A stretch of DNA of 64,000 bases from Sipunculus nudus (Eukaryota; Annelida; Sipuncula; Golfingiida; Sipunculidae): the NCBI GenBank assembly GCA_026874595.1, contig CM049319.1:13169601-13233600 (forward strand), read 5' to 3'. Below, piece by piece: positions 47,827 to 57,190 of this stretch; the stretch's first letter is position 1; each line of letters opens with the position of its first letter. A program made the translations under genes and the position numbers. Under the pieces are notes generated by a model that saw only the letters and a list, made by a program, of their open reading frames with translations, was not told the DNA's origin and searched no databases.

Positions 47827-50800
47827 CTAAGTATAATGATTAGTGGTATAGCCGTGTTAGTCTGTAGTAGTAGTGTTGGTTTGGAGTAAGAGTGATGCCT
47901 TTCAGATAGACTAATATTAATAAACATGTTACTATCTAAAAGGCGTCACTCTTAATCTCTCTCTACACACACACACACGTGTGTGTGTGTGTCTGTCATT
48001 CATTTTTACCTCAATGTATAGGAAAATTAAGTGTCTAAGAAACTACACGGACGGGAGTTACCTTATGGGATAGCTTAAATGACTAGAGATTACCATTGCT
48101 TCATTAGTTTGGCAAAACCATCCCTGTACACGGACTTACAATTTCCAATACACCTGTTTCATTCATTGTTATGGTCTGTGTGTGAGTAAACACAGTCCAC
48201 GTGTGTCTGTGTACCATAAAAAGACCATAACTAGAGGTCGTCTGTTCTTGCGCGAGCACAACTTCCAAACACGGAAAAATTATATGGAAGATAAAAAAAG
48301 ATACACTATTGGGATGCTTGAGAAAATCTTGATTTGTAAAGTAGCGCGGTCTGGCCGCCAGGTGCCCTGCGCGCTATGTTTTCATTTGTACCACTGATCT
48401 CGCAAACCTAACATCACTTGTGTACAGGAGTACTCAAATGGTTTACAATGAAATATTAGCAAATACCATAATATTTTAAGGAGAAAAAAAAACAAGCTTT
48501 GTGTATTAAGCATTTAACACTATATGTGTTTATCAAATATACTTGCTATATGAATAAGTACATTTAATATAACCCAAAAATAATTTTAGACAATCCCAAA
48601 CTAGTCCGAGAACTAAGTTTATGTGTTTAGTATGTAAATACATTCCAAAAAGAACCTTTCCTATCCTCTTGTCCCAGCTTACTTTGTTTATGTTTCGGTC
48701 AAAGTTTATTAATTTAACATTTTAAATACTATTTTAATACAAGCTGAAAGACATGTGAAAACTGAATAAAAAATTGGCACCATGTTTTTAAGGCTTCATA
48801 GAAAGGTGAAGAACAAAAATGCATGGGGTGTCACATTTTTACAAACAAAATTTACTCAGGACGAATTCGCTACATATGCCCCTACACTATCATCTACAAT
48901 ATTCCTGTAAAGCCGGAACATACGCCAGTGTTGAAAAAACATGTAACTGAAGGATGTTAGTTACTATGGGAGGAATCTGGGAGGTCACTAAATGCGGGAC
49001 GCCTTGGCAAAACTGGTTCATTTGACTTGCCGCCATATGTACTTGTTGAATGTACTTTATTCCCCCCCCCCCCCCGTGTTGAATGTGTTTTATTCCCCCC
49101 CCCCCCCCCCCCCCCGCCATGCTTCGCACATATGGCTATGAACAAAATGGACACCCTTTCCACCGTGGAACCGGCATTTTATGGTCTATTTTTATGAAAG
49201 GCTCAAGAGATTATCTTAAGCTAATAGTCACATATTGGAATAGGCCCCTTTAATCTGTTAGCAAATATTTCATTAATTTTAGCTCAACTGACTGAAAGTC
49301 ATCTGAGCTATAGCGATCACTCTTCGTCCGTACGTTGTCTGTCCGTCCGTCCGGTCATCCGTTAACAAAATCGTAATAAATCGTAACCGCTGGACCTAGG
49401 AACTACTAACTGAACACCCTTATAGGTCCATAAAAGAACTCCTTGGGAACCTGGGTTTAGGTCACTGCGACCTATATTCTCCCAGCTATGGGGCTTGAAA
49501 GTACCCCCCTGAATAAATAGGTCTCTGTTACCAATATCCTCCGAGCTATGGGGCTCGTAAGTACCCCCCCCCCCCCAGAATAATTAAAAATTTGATATAA
49601 AAGCTCCAGTATCTGAACAACTATATGATCGCCATGATTCTTTGCATGCATATTGATCATGGAGTGTTTCATCGGTTCCTGCAGACTGGTGGCGCCACCT
49701 GTACTTTTCGATTTTTTTCACATTTTTTACGCTATTTTTGAGACCTTCAAATGAAGCGGTCGTCCGTTAACAAGGCACATATCGTAACGTTTGCCCTAGA
49801 ATCTTCTCACGTGATATCCTGGGAGGTCCACGAGAAAGCTCCTTGGAAACCTTAAATTAGGTCTCTGTTACCGATATTCTCTGAGCTATGGGGCTGGTAA
49901 TTAGCTCCCCCCCCCCCCCGAATAATTAAAAATTTGATACAAAAGCTCAAGTATCTATATAACTAAATTATTGATTGCCATGATTTTTTGCATGCATATT
50001 GATCATAGAGTGTTTCATCAGTTCCTTGTATTTTTTTCGAATAATCACGCATTTTTAGATCAGCTGACTATAATTCATCTGAATTAAAATCATGAGCCTT
50101 TGTCCTTTGTCCGTCCGTCCGACCGGACGTACGTTGACAGGGCGACTTTTTAATTCGTTAGACCGACGAATTCAACATTTGACATAAAGTTATATGTCCC
50201 CAAAAAGTCCTACCATACCAAAAATTGGGTCACTACGACTTCGTTCCTTCCAGATATTAAGGAAAAACATCAATTTTTCCATGTAAAAACCATTGTTACA
50301 CTAGAAGACTGCATAATATCAAATTCACTGATCTGATATTGATCATATTTAATGTAACCATTATTCTATATAGTTCCTATGTACCTATCAGAAATTAAGT
50401 CAGTATTGTGAAATTTCTTGAAGTTGTGCGCAAAAACATATAATGCACTTACCCAAAACTCAGGAAAAATAATTAACCTTTAAACTTCTAATTTGATGAA
50501 GATCCAGGGAGGTTCCTATAAAAATTCTTAGAAATTAGAAAAAAATGTCAATGTGACCTATATTCTGCGAGCTTTGTGAAAGAACATGATTTTAGAACTC
50601 TGTTTGTCAGATAGGCATAAATGGTAGCAGTTGGATGTAGAATAAAGTCACTGCTCTCTATGTTTAAGGTATGTTGGCAAAATAAAAATGATTTTGAGCA
50701 CTCTGGGAGTCATTTTACCCATTGTTCAAGGTTTCCTTAATTCAGCTGAGCGTCATGGCCCATGGGCCACTTGTGTGTTAACTAGACTAACACATGAAAA

Positions 50801-51079
50801 TGCTGAATATAAACAGAAAATAAAGCATAAAGGTCAGACAACTGAAGGGATTGTACAGATGGTAGTTAAATAATGCCTTTAAAGTTCACATTTTATTTCC
50901 TTTCAAAACTTAAAAATCACCTTAAAAATGATATTTCCTGTTATTAATATTGTGCGACTTACAGGGCAGTGGGCAGATCACATCCAGAGACCGGGTTTTG
51001 CGAAATGATTTGATTAAATACCAATATTTTGTTTATGAAATTTGCGGACTATTTCGTTTTCCAAAAATATGCTATATAA

Positions 51080-51145
<66 letters not shown>

Positions 51146-51526
51146 GTGAGGCATGTTTTCTTTATTTAATTTCCGTCTTTCTCGAAGTAGAGTGTATCTA
51201 TTTATTGACTTTTGGTGTATGTTTATCTAGATTGACGAAAGCATTTCGGACAATGCTCGTTGTACGTTCACCAACTGTAAGCAGCTACCTGAGGAATCAC
51301 TGGAAAGCTACAAATATTCGATGCAGTACTTCCAGGCGAAGGTAGGTGGCAGCACTGAGTAAGACACTTGAACCAAATGCAATTTCTGTGCTTGTTCGGT
51401 TGTTATGAAGTCATCAGGAAAAAACGTGTCCAGGGGCGAATCAAGGATTTTTTAAAAGGAGTAATATAACCCATGGAGACTAATTAGAAAACATTGAAAA
51501 TGTCTTGTCCGCAAAAAAGACATCCT

Positions 51527-51614
<88 letters not shown>

Positions 51615-54041
51615 GGTCACGGACGCAGAATATTTAAAAAAATAAAGAATACATGGCCATTCAATTTCCAGTTTCAACGTACATAGAATAATATAAAATA
51701 AAATCCGATAAAAAACAGTATACCAAACGTTCCCTTATACCATGGGAATGCCATCTAAGTTGCCATATTGTTGTCTTTAAATGATTAGAATGAGATAAAG
51801 TTTAACATATACCACCTTCAGATTATATATATATAAAAAATAATCTTTTTTAATATGCATATTTACTTTCATTACTTACACCAACGGACATGACATGAAG
51901 AGGTTATTTTTAACGTTTGTTTGTTTAATGTCTACAAGATATCTCCAAGAGTTCCAAAAGAATTCCAATGTGATTTTGTAGCACCCATTGAATAATTCAT
52001 TAAATTTGATGGTGGATCGGTGAGATTGTGAGTAACTGTTATCTGACTGTTGTAATATTATTATCTTTGCAGTTAGAGTGTTGTGGGATTGACGGGCCCA
52101 TGGATTACAAAGAAAAGAACATAATGAGCGTAAATGTAAGTTAGGAGCCTGTGCAAAAGCAGAACCTTAAATCAAGACCCATTTCAAGCGTAGTTTTTGC
52201 CGCTCTTATGATTTATATCAAAATGAGATTAAATATTAAATATTTATGTAAAGTCTATTCCGGAAAACATGGTTTTGACACAGTTATTTATAAAAGGAAG
52301 ACATTTTACCATAACCATCCTTTGTTGCCCCTATTATCGCTCTGTCAATATTGTCAAATGTCTTATGGTGGCCTGGTACACCGCAGAAAGTAAAATGTTC
52401 TTGTTTTTTTTTATAAGGATAGTATTTGCAATTACAGTCACTTTTTCGTGCTTAATCACGTGTCGCTATGTAACCGTAAAATAACTATCTGCCCAATGAC
52501 ATAGCTTTAGTTGTATATATGGGTCAATACTGAATACGTATTTTAAGGCGATCAAAAAGCACTTACTGAATCTCAAATTTCAGTGTTTTTTCCTGAATCT
52601 CCAGTATCATGTGTTTCCTGAAAGACACTACTTTTATGATAAATTTACACGTGGAAATTTGGTGTTAGAGTTGTCACAAAAGGATCCTGTATCAGGGAAT
52701 ATATTTTTGAATTGTTTACATATTTACCTGGTCTTTTAATTAATGTTTTATAAATGAAAATGATAAAGTGAAAAAATATATTAAATGTTACACTTCACAA
52801 ATATATACATACATATATTTTCATTTATAATATAACCATATATTAATATTTCTCAACCAGGATACATTACCATGGCAGTGCTGCACCCTTCGATTTCCGG
52901 AAGTGACATATGGAGATTTACAGGGCGTCAGAGAAAATGACTTTGAGAAATTTAAATCATTTTACATTCTAGACTATAAAAACTGTACCGATGTCGTCAA
53001 CTCGTATAACACTGAGGTACGCACAGTTTTATATTCGCCGTACAAAATTTAATTCTCCGAATCAACGGTAACCCAGCGCATTTTGGTCTGTCTTACCGCT
53101 TCTTGGCTTCGTATGTTATAATGTCATTTATACAGCCCTTCGCCAACGATATTGAAAGAGAGCACCAGTTAAACGCTGCTTGTTCTACCTATAGATAAAA
53201 GCAAGTCCTTCGCGATAAGCCCTTGCTCATCGAGCCGCTGTGGCTGCTATTTTAAGATTTATTTTCAATTATATTGAGCCTGTCAATTATATACGCAATC
53301 ACAAAAACATTTTGCTGGTTATTTTAGATCAACATTCTTGCAATTCAAGATGTTATGGAGAACCTTATTAATCATATAAAGCCTAGAAAACTTATCCGAT
53401 TCGCGTTGCATGCGTCCTTAATTGTTTTAATGGTGCTTGAACATATATGTCCTGTTGACGTTTGTTACGTTGGATTTTATTGGCCATTTTTGGTTAATTA
53501 TTTTTTTCGGCTCCATTATATGGTCTGTTAAAATTCTATGATATAAGACATATGAACAATACCCAACCGCACATAATTAAGGAAACACCTATAAAATACA
53601 TTTTAAAATGTATACCTAAAAGGAAAAATAATCATGTGTAAGTTTAGTCCGTGTGTGACGTTGAACTTTGATGTTTACTCCAGGGCTGCAGGACGGCGGT
53701 AAAATCATGGATGACCACCTATGTTCCGTCGTTGGTCGGGTTTTGTGTCGGGATTCTGTTGGTCCAGGTGAGAACATGTTTTTTAAATTATACATATATA
53801 CAAAATGTCATGCCTAATTATTCATACAGTTATCATTTTTTAACATCAAAGGACATTTCTGTATATATTATCGGTTTTAAATAATCGAACCTATTTTAAA
53901 TTTAACTTGAGAGAAAATTTATATTGCATTTATATATACACAGAAGTGCAATGTTACGCTTATCATACCAAGTTCATCTCTCATGTTTCCTATGAAACTA
54001 CCTTGTTTTTTAAACACATACCCACACATACTTACACACAC

Positions 54042-54092
<51 letters not shown>

Positions 54093-54267
54093 TACCTCGT
54101 CAAATCTCGCTGTTTTAATATATTACCAATGTGCGTAACATTATGCTGTACTCTGTGTTTTGTGTGTGTTATCTATGCATACAAAATAATTTATTCTGCA
54201 GCTTCTGCTTGTTTTGGTGTCGACCGGTGTATGTATGTCACACAGACATCATCACCATAAACATTGA
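39200..54267 (+). CDS. Tetraspanin family protein (9 coding exons)
   Basis: Coding exons are 39200-39262, 40767-40985, 41571-41645, 50965-50994 or 51030, 51231-51341, 52073-52135, 52861-53016, 53684-53767 and 54202-54267. All junctions are phase 0, and the product is 288 or 300 residues, normal for the family. Membrane spans (long numbering) are ~7-33, 64-86, 92-118 and 264-292. The family signature after TM2, GCVGAFKRKDC, is at 80-90. The large extracellular loop has LECCG (179-183), PWQCC (203-207), an NCT glycosylation sequon (240) and GC (252-253). Tetraspanins organise membrane microdomains by binding partner receptors and integrins; this one's partners cannot be inferred. The ATG follows TTCCAAG and gives the short cytosolic N terminus (MVSCTRFW) typical of the family. 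The tail is His-rich (SHRHHHHKH). Family assignment is secure; orthology to a named member is not. Confidence 0.95.
39300..39480. repeat. GTGGTCG-type repeat copy in tetraspanin intron 1
   Basis: It contains GAGGTGGTGATATAAAGAGC, AAAGTGGTCGTTATTATAAG, GTGGTCGCTTATCTGATG and GTGAAACCTGTGTATAAAG, relatives of the other CAGTGAAACCTGT elements here. Confidence 0.5.
40381..40538. repeat. Short element with CAGTGGAACCTG / CAGGTTTCACTT ends
   Basis: Inverted ends of about 12 bp enclose AACAAGACCACTTTG and AAGATCACCTGTGAATTAAG. The GACCACC-type interior resembles sequence at 39360-39475 and 20532-20707. It lies in tetraspanin intron 1. Confidence 0.5.
40767..40985 (+). CDS. Tetraspanin exon 2 (TM1 end, small loop, TM2)
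   Basis: The acceptor is AATTACAG and the donor GCTTCG|GTAATG; 73 codons. It contains the small extracellular loop and TM2 (SSYVLIVIGLVAMSICLL), followed by the diagnostic GCVGAFKRKDC. Confidence 0.95.
41571..41645 (+). CDS. Tetraspanin exon 3 (TM3)
   Basis: The acceptor is TTCTTCTCAG and the donor ATGCAG|GTAAGT; 25 codons (FVLLFSIILCLQFLLGILAL plus VGWMQ). The following intron is 9.3 kb and full of repeats. Confidence 0.95.
42709..43783. mobile_element. 1.08-kb non-autonomous foldback element, order A-B-A'-B'
   Basis: A (42709-43119) is repeated inverted as A' (43248-43656). B (43120-43247) is repeated inverted as B' (43658-43785). Both pairs look more than 90% identical by eye. The outer ends are GGGGTGCGTTTTGGCG and the reverse complement of GGCGTGTTTTGGCG. 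CTA at 42706-42708 and 43784-43786 could be a 3-bp target duplication. There is no coding capacity; open frames inside mirror each other because of the repeats. The ends and 3-bp duplication suggest a PIF/Harbinger-type derivative, tentatively. Confidence 0.7.
44438..44700 (+). repeat. Dispersed repeat family 1, truncated copy
   Basis: TTTTAGCTCAGCTGACGTC is followed by TTAGTCCGTCCGTCCGTTAA, the family's 5' part. The 3' end was not located. Confidence 0.45.
44990..45180 (+). repeat. Dispersed repeat family 2, plus copy
   Basis: GGGGGCATATGTCACCGAGTAA to TATGGTGCCAATTTTTC is matched in inverted orientation at 48770-48890, with many changes. Confidence 0.5.
45944..45980. repeat. (AAT)n microsatellite
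   Basis: About twelve AAT units. Confidence 0.9.
46590..46670 (+). repeat. Possible tRNA-derived SINE head
   Basis: TGGCACAGTGG (46601-46611) fits the tRNA A-box consensus closely. The B-box region (about 46648) is degenerate, so this is weak. Confidence 0.3.
47456..47620. repeat. Compound (CT)n(TA)n(GT)n microsatellite
   Basis: A CT-rich run is followed by TA/TATG and then GTGTGT. The open frame across it is low-complexity. Confidence 0.9.
47770..47823. repeat. (TA)n microsatellite
   Basis: About 26 TA units in tetraspanin intron 3. Confidence 0.95.
47840..47955. repeat. Inverted-repeat element with TAGCCGTGTTAGTCTGTAG
   Basis: Arms TAAGAGTGATGCCTTTCAGATAG (47887-47909) and CTATCTAAAAGGCGTCACTCTTA (47932-47954) are imperfect inverted repeats. 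They follow a TAGCCGTGTTAGTCTGTAG segment that I recall as common in animal dispersed repeats. Confidence 0.5.
48740..48890 (-). repeat. Dispersed repeat family 2, inverted copy
   Basis: TTGGCACCATGTTTTTAAGG through ACATATGCCCC is the diverged reverse complement of 44995-45105. Confidence 0.5.
49277..49700 (+). repeat. Dispersed repeat family 1, 5' part fused to other repeat units
   Basis: Hairpin start GCTCAACTGACTGAAAGTC, then ATCTGAGC (49282-49308), and GTCCGTCCGTCCGGTCATCC. Units with CCTTGGGAACCTGGGTTTAG and GCTATGGGGCTTG follow, duplicated again at 49740-50040. Confidence 0.55.
49440..50035 (+). repeat. Tandem/nested units with poly-C cores
   Basis: The segment GGTCTCTGTTACC(A/G)ATAT, GAGCTATGGGGCT, poly-C, then GAATAATTAAAAATTTGATA appears at 49521-49600 and 49860-49940. 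Each copy is followed by GCATGCATATTGATCAT. The two copies are about 340 bp apart. Confidence 0.6.
50052..50776 (+). repeat. Dispersed repeat family 1, complete short copy
   Basis: It starts TTTTTAGATCAGCTGACTAT, carries GTCCGTCCGTCCGACCGG, and ends TTCAGCTGAGCGTCATGG with the perfect palindrome TGGCCCATGGGCCA (50756-50769). It is about 725 bp long and ends about 190 bp before tetraspanin exon 4. Confidence 0.6.
50965..51030 (+). CDS. Tetraspanin exon 4 (start of large loop; 3' end uncertain)
   Basis: It begins after CGACTTACAG with GSGQITSRDR. Two phase-0 donors fit: GTTTTG at 50995 (10 codons) or GTTTAT at 51031 (22 codons, adding VLRNDLIKYQYF). The longer form supplies an amphipathic helix expected at the start of the loop. 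Both donors are weak, and a (TA)n tract begins about 50 nt downstream. Confidence 0.65.
51078..51145. repeat. (TA)n microsatellite beside exon 4
   Basis: A TA tract with one or two interruptions, starting about 48 nt after the longer exon 4 donor. Confidence 0.95.
51231..51341 (+). CDS. Tetraspanin exon 5 (large loop, helix before CCG)
   Basis: The acceptor is TTTATCTAG and the donor GCGAAG|GTAGGT; 37 codons. It encodes IDESISDNARCTFTNCKQLP, then EESLESYKYSMQYFQAK, the helix that precedes LECCG in this family. The extra RCTFTNC cysteine pair is an unusual addition. Confidence 0.9.
51531..51612. repeat. (TA)n microsatellite
   Basis: About 40 TA units in the intron after exon 5, the longest in the window. 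Confidence 0.95.
52073..52135 (+). CDS. Tetraspanin exon 6 (CCG motif)
   Basis: The acceptor is ATCTTTGCAG and the donor GTAAAT|GTAAGT. It encodes LECCGIDGPMDYKEKNIMSV plus N, with the family-defining CCG. Confidence 0.95.
52861..53016 (+). CDS. Tetraspanin exon 7 (variable region of large loop)
   Basis: The acceptor is CTCAACCAG and the donor ACTGAG|GTACGC; 52 codons. It contains PWQCC (the PxxCC element) and NCT, a probable N-glycosylation site preceding the last loop cysteine region. Confidence 0.95.
53684..53767 (+). CDS. Tetraspanin exon 8 (GC motif, TM4 start)
   Basis: The acceptor is TTTACTCCAG and the donor GTCCAG|GTGAGA; 28 codons. GC at its start is the last conserved loop cysteine, followed by YVPSLVGFCVGILLVQ entering TM4. 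Confidence 0.95.
54043..54089. repeat. (TA)n microsatellite
   Basis: About 23 TA units, 110 bp before the last tetraspanin exon. Confidence 0.95.
54202..54267 (+). CDS. Tetraspanin exon 9 (TM4 end, tail, stop)
   Basis: The acceptor is TTATTCTGCAG. In the phase set by exon 8 it reads LLLVLVSTGVCMSHRHHHHK, then H and TGA. The +1 frame stays open to 54352 and is discussed in the findings. The hydrophobic continuation of TM4 favours the chosen frame. Confidence 0.85.
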   Translation, partial: LLLVLVSTGVCMSHRHHHHKH

Positions 54268-55170
54268 TCACATGACCGCCATCGGGGCCAATCACAAACA
54301 AGATGCAGATGACATGGAGTATTGGCGTCTTTATAACTTCCGTTACCGTTAAGAGAATTGTCCAACTATGGTCAACTGATCTAATCGTTTCCAGTAGGTG
54401 GCACTCGGTATCAAATGAGGATGAAGATAATCGTATAAAAAGATATTCATGCCGTAGTAAACCCTTTTGTGGTTTTGTTTAATGAATAACCCTGATTTGT
54501 TCCATAGTTTTTCTTAAAATTTAGGGTATCAAGTAAAAAAGAAAAAAAGACTGTTGTGCATATTATCTCCCCCAAACTATAAACTACCAACTGTTTGGGT
54601 AAGGGTCTGTACAGGGGGCGAAGAGACTAATTTATTGTATGTAAGCCCTTTGCAGGGGTTTATTCTAAAGCAAAGATGAACTTCAGACTGTTGCATTTAG
54701 TTCATAACTCCTCTATTTCATCATATACCCAAACATCACTTCATGATAAGTACCCCAAATATGATCTCCTTGAGCATGAGCAATATTAGGTATTTAAAAA
54801 AAACAACAACATTATGTACTGTTGTATAAATGTAAAGATTAATATAAATATTAAATGAGAGCAATATTGAATGTTCATCAGAACATGGATCATTATTAAT
54901 ATATGCACACTTTTATGTATAAAACTTACCAGTAAACGTAAACACACACAGTATCAGATGTTATGTTGTGATTTGATCAACCAGGTTGAATGACGTCGTT
55001 TCCATAATGTGCTTGACTGTCTTAATCAAAGTCTTGGGATGAACGATTCTACACATAAGTCAATCACATTCGACAAAATTGTTTCTTCGTTAATAAATTA
55101 TTTCAATTGAACGTTTTCGCTTTCTAATTAGTGAGCTAAACCCAGCCAAGGAAATTGGACGAGCCAAAGG

Positions 55171-55754
55171 CAGGGGCGGATCCAAAATTTTTGGAAAGGA
55201 GGGACCGTTTACATCAAAAGGTTAAAGGGTAGGTCTCTCTGTTGTACATACGGATGAGGCTAAAATTAAAAAAAATAAAGAAAAAGACAGGTTTCTCATG
55301 TGTTGTGCGGACTGCGGTCCGGCTTAAGGCTGAGGTTAAGGTTTCTGCTCTTATTCATATTGCTGAGGCCTGGAAAATAGAAAAAAGTGAAAAAAAAATG
55401 AGAGACTCGCAAACATAAATAAGGAAATAAAAAAAACCGCAACCGCACCGCTTACTGGCACCCCGTCTGTGCTAGTGGCCATGACAGGTAAGTTACTGGC
55501 CATTTTGAAAAAAAAACTGAGAGACTCGGAAACTACACCAACAAACATATAAATGGAAATACAAAAAAATGCACCTGCACCGTTTATTGGCACCCTTTCC
55601 GTGCGAGTGGCCCTGACGGGTAGGTTACTATATTAAAAAAAGGTCCACAGCTCCAAGAAGCTAGATCCCAGGGGTGCGATGTGTCCATGGGGGGGGGGGG
55701 GGGGGGGGGGGGGTAAAACACTCGACATTAATACCCCCTCTAGATCTGGCTCTG
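55171..55754. mobile_element. Candidate non-autonomous hAT-like element
   Basis: It begins CAGGGGCGGATCCAAAATTT. It ends CCCCCTCTAGATCTGGCTCTG, whose reverse complement starts CAGAGCCAGATCTA; these are imperfect terminal inverted repeats of about 14 bp. Inside are two tandem units of ~125 bp (55385-55505, 55506-55630; GAGAGACTCG..AAAC landmark) and a 25-nt poly-G at 55689-55713. No clear 8-bp target duplication was seen. Similar CAGGGGCG(G)AT..A starts occur at 51432 and 57625. Confidence 0.4.
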
Positions 55755-55986
55755 TACGGCTAGAGTAATGTTTATGTAAAACGGTATTGAAAATAATCCT
55801 TATGCATTAAGGACAAGTAAACCAACTGTTTATGCCGTGGATCATACTAGTGACTGAGGAAAATTGAGGGACGCTCATTAAAGGGTAAACATAGTTTTCA
55901 CATTCCGATTATATTATACATATTATCACATTGCACCCAATCTGGCATGAACAATAATTACCTTGCATAAACCATACAACCATAAC

Positions 55987-55988
<2 letters not shown>

Positions 55989-56031
<43 letters not shown>
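55989..56031. repeat. (TA)n microsatellite
   Basis: About 20 TA units preceding a repeat unit. Confidence 0.95.
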
Positions 56032-56033
<2 letters not shown>

Positions 56034-56135
56034 ACCGGGCGTGTGTGGGTTGGCGTACAGCTGTCCCAGGCCTGTGAGTGGGGTCGGGAATGGATGGCTC
56101 CAAAACCAGAACACAAAGTGTTTTACCCAGTTTAA

Positions 56136-56925
56136 TGCCTGTAGAAGTGACAAAAAGGGCAGTCATATAAATGCTGTGTAGCACTCGGGTCTCGACATGG
56201 CAACTGCCCATTAAATACATAACTAAATACATATCAATAATAGAAAGGGCTTTCATTACACGTGTTCAGCACAAAACATTTGATACCCTTCAATACATCC
56301 TTCAATCATTTTAAAGTGCAATAAATATCAATACAATGCAACACATTTAATTATAAAATTATCGATACCATGCTTATATACATACACATATTATACAAAA
56401 GCTTCCCCGTAATGAGGTGGGTCTACAGGTAGTTATAATATACCCAGTTTGCAATACAGTAGCAATTACATACTTTATAATAACGAATACGTACCCATAA
56501 AGAGGTAGTTCAACAGGTAATTACAAAGGGCTATGTGGGTTTCTATATCATATGTTATATATGTGAAACACGAAACTGTAGGGTCTGTATTACAGCATTA
56601 CGTATGAGGCAACTAGCTAACAGGTAAAAACCTACATTCAGTAAAAACTAACGGGCTGCGATTACATGGTTGCCATGTTAAAATATACTGTACTTGGTCA
56701 AGAAGTGACTTGTCTGACAGAACGAACATTTATTTAATATTACAACAATGGAACGTTCATGAGATACGGGCTTGCTCTCAGTTACAACGGTATTTATGAA
56801 GACACAAATGAATATGAAATTATAAAGGAACACATACCTGTAGAAGTGACAAAAAGTGCAATCATATAAATGCTGTGTAGCATCCGGGTCTCGACATGGC
56901 AAACTGCGCCGGTTCCCGCGCTTCA
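56136..56925. repeat. Pair of ~75-bp direct repeats about 700 bp apart
   Basis: CCTGTAGAAGTGACAAAAAG, then AGTCATATAAATGCTGTGTA and GGGTCTCGACATGGCAA, occur at 56138-56210 and 56838-56905 with few changes. Between them are three related segments with (A/G)TAATGAGGTGGGTCTACAGG or AAAGAGGTAGTTCAACAGG. This could be a tandem array or the remains of a transposon. Confidence 0.55.
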
Positions 56926-57124
56926 CTTCTACTTATATTATGTGACCTCTCACCTTTAATTAAAATAACAAGAACAAGGTACCCTATTCACTGCAAAAGT
57001 ATCACCTTTCACAACATTCGTGATACGGTCGGCTGCGCGCAAAGCCAACTCTAACAGTAAACATTAAACACACAACAGTACAGTTGTGGTAGGGCAATTG
57101 ATTTGTATCTAGATCTACTCTGTG

Positions 57125-57126
<2 letters not shown>

Positions 57127-57166
<40 letters not shown>

Positions 57167-57190
57167 ATATATATAAATATATAAATATAT
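57127..57190. repeat. (TA)n-rich tract
   Basis: TA units interrupted by TTTA and AAATA. Confidence 0.9.

Noticed and set aside
48890-49163. Glycine-rich open frames on the minus strand
   Set aside because: Glycines are encoded by poly-C tracts; low complexity only.
50950-51345. 131-codon open frame reading through tetraspanin exons 4 and 5
   Set aside because: It crosses the (TA)n tract as Tyr-Ile repeats and leaves the tetraspanin frame at exon 5, so it is an unspliced reading.
55351-55593. 80-codon minus-strand open frame with hydrophobic stretches
   Set aside because: It comes from two tandem copies of a ~125-bp unit with A-rich runs read as Phe; no independent support.
47770-57190. CRISPR-like or regularly spaced repeats
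   Set aside because: The regularity is only (TA)n microsatellites; there are no spacers of constant size.
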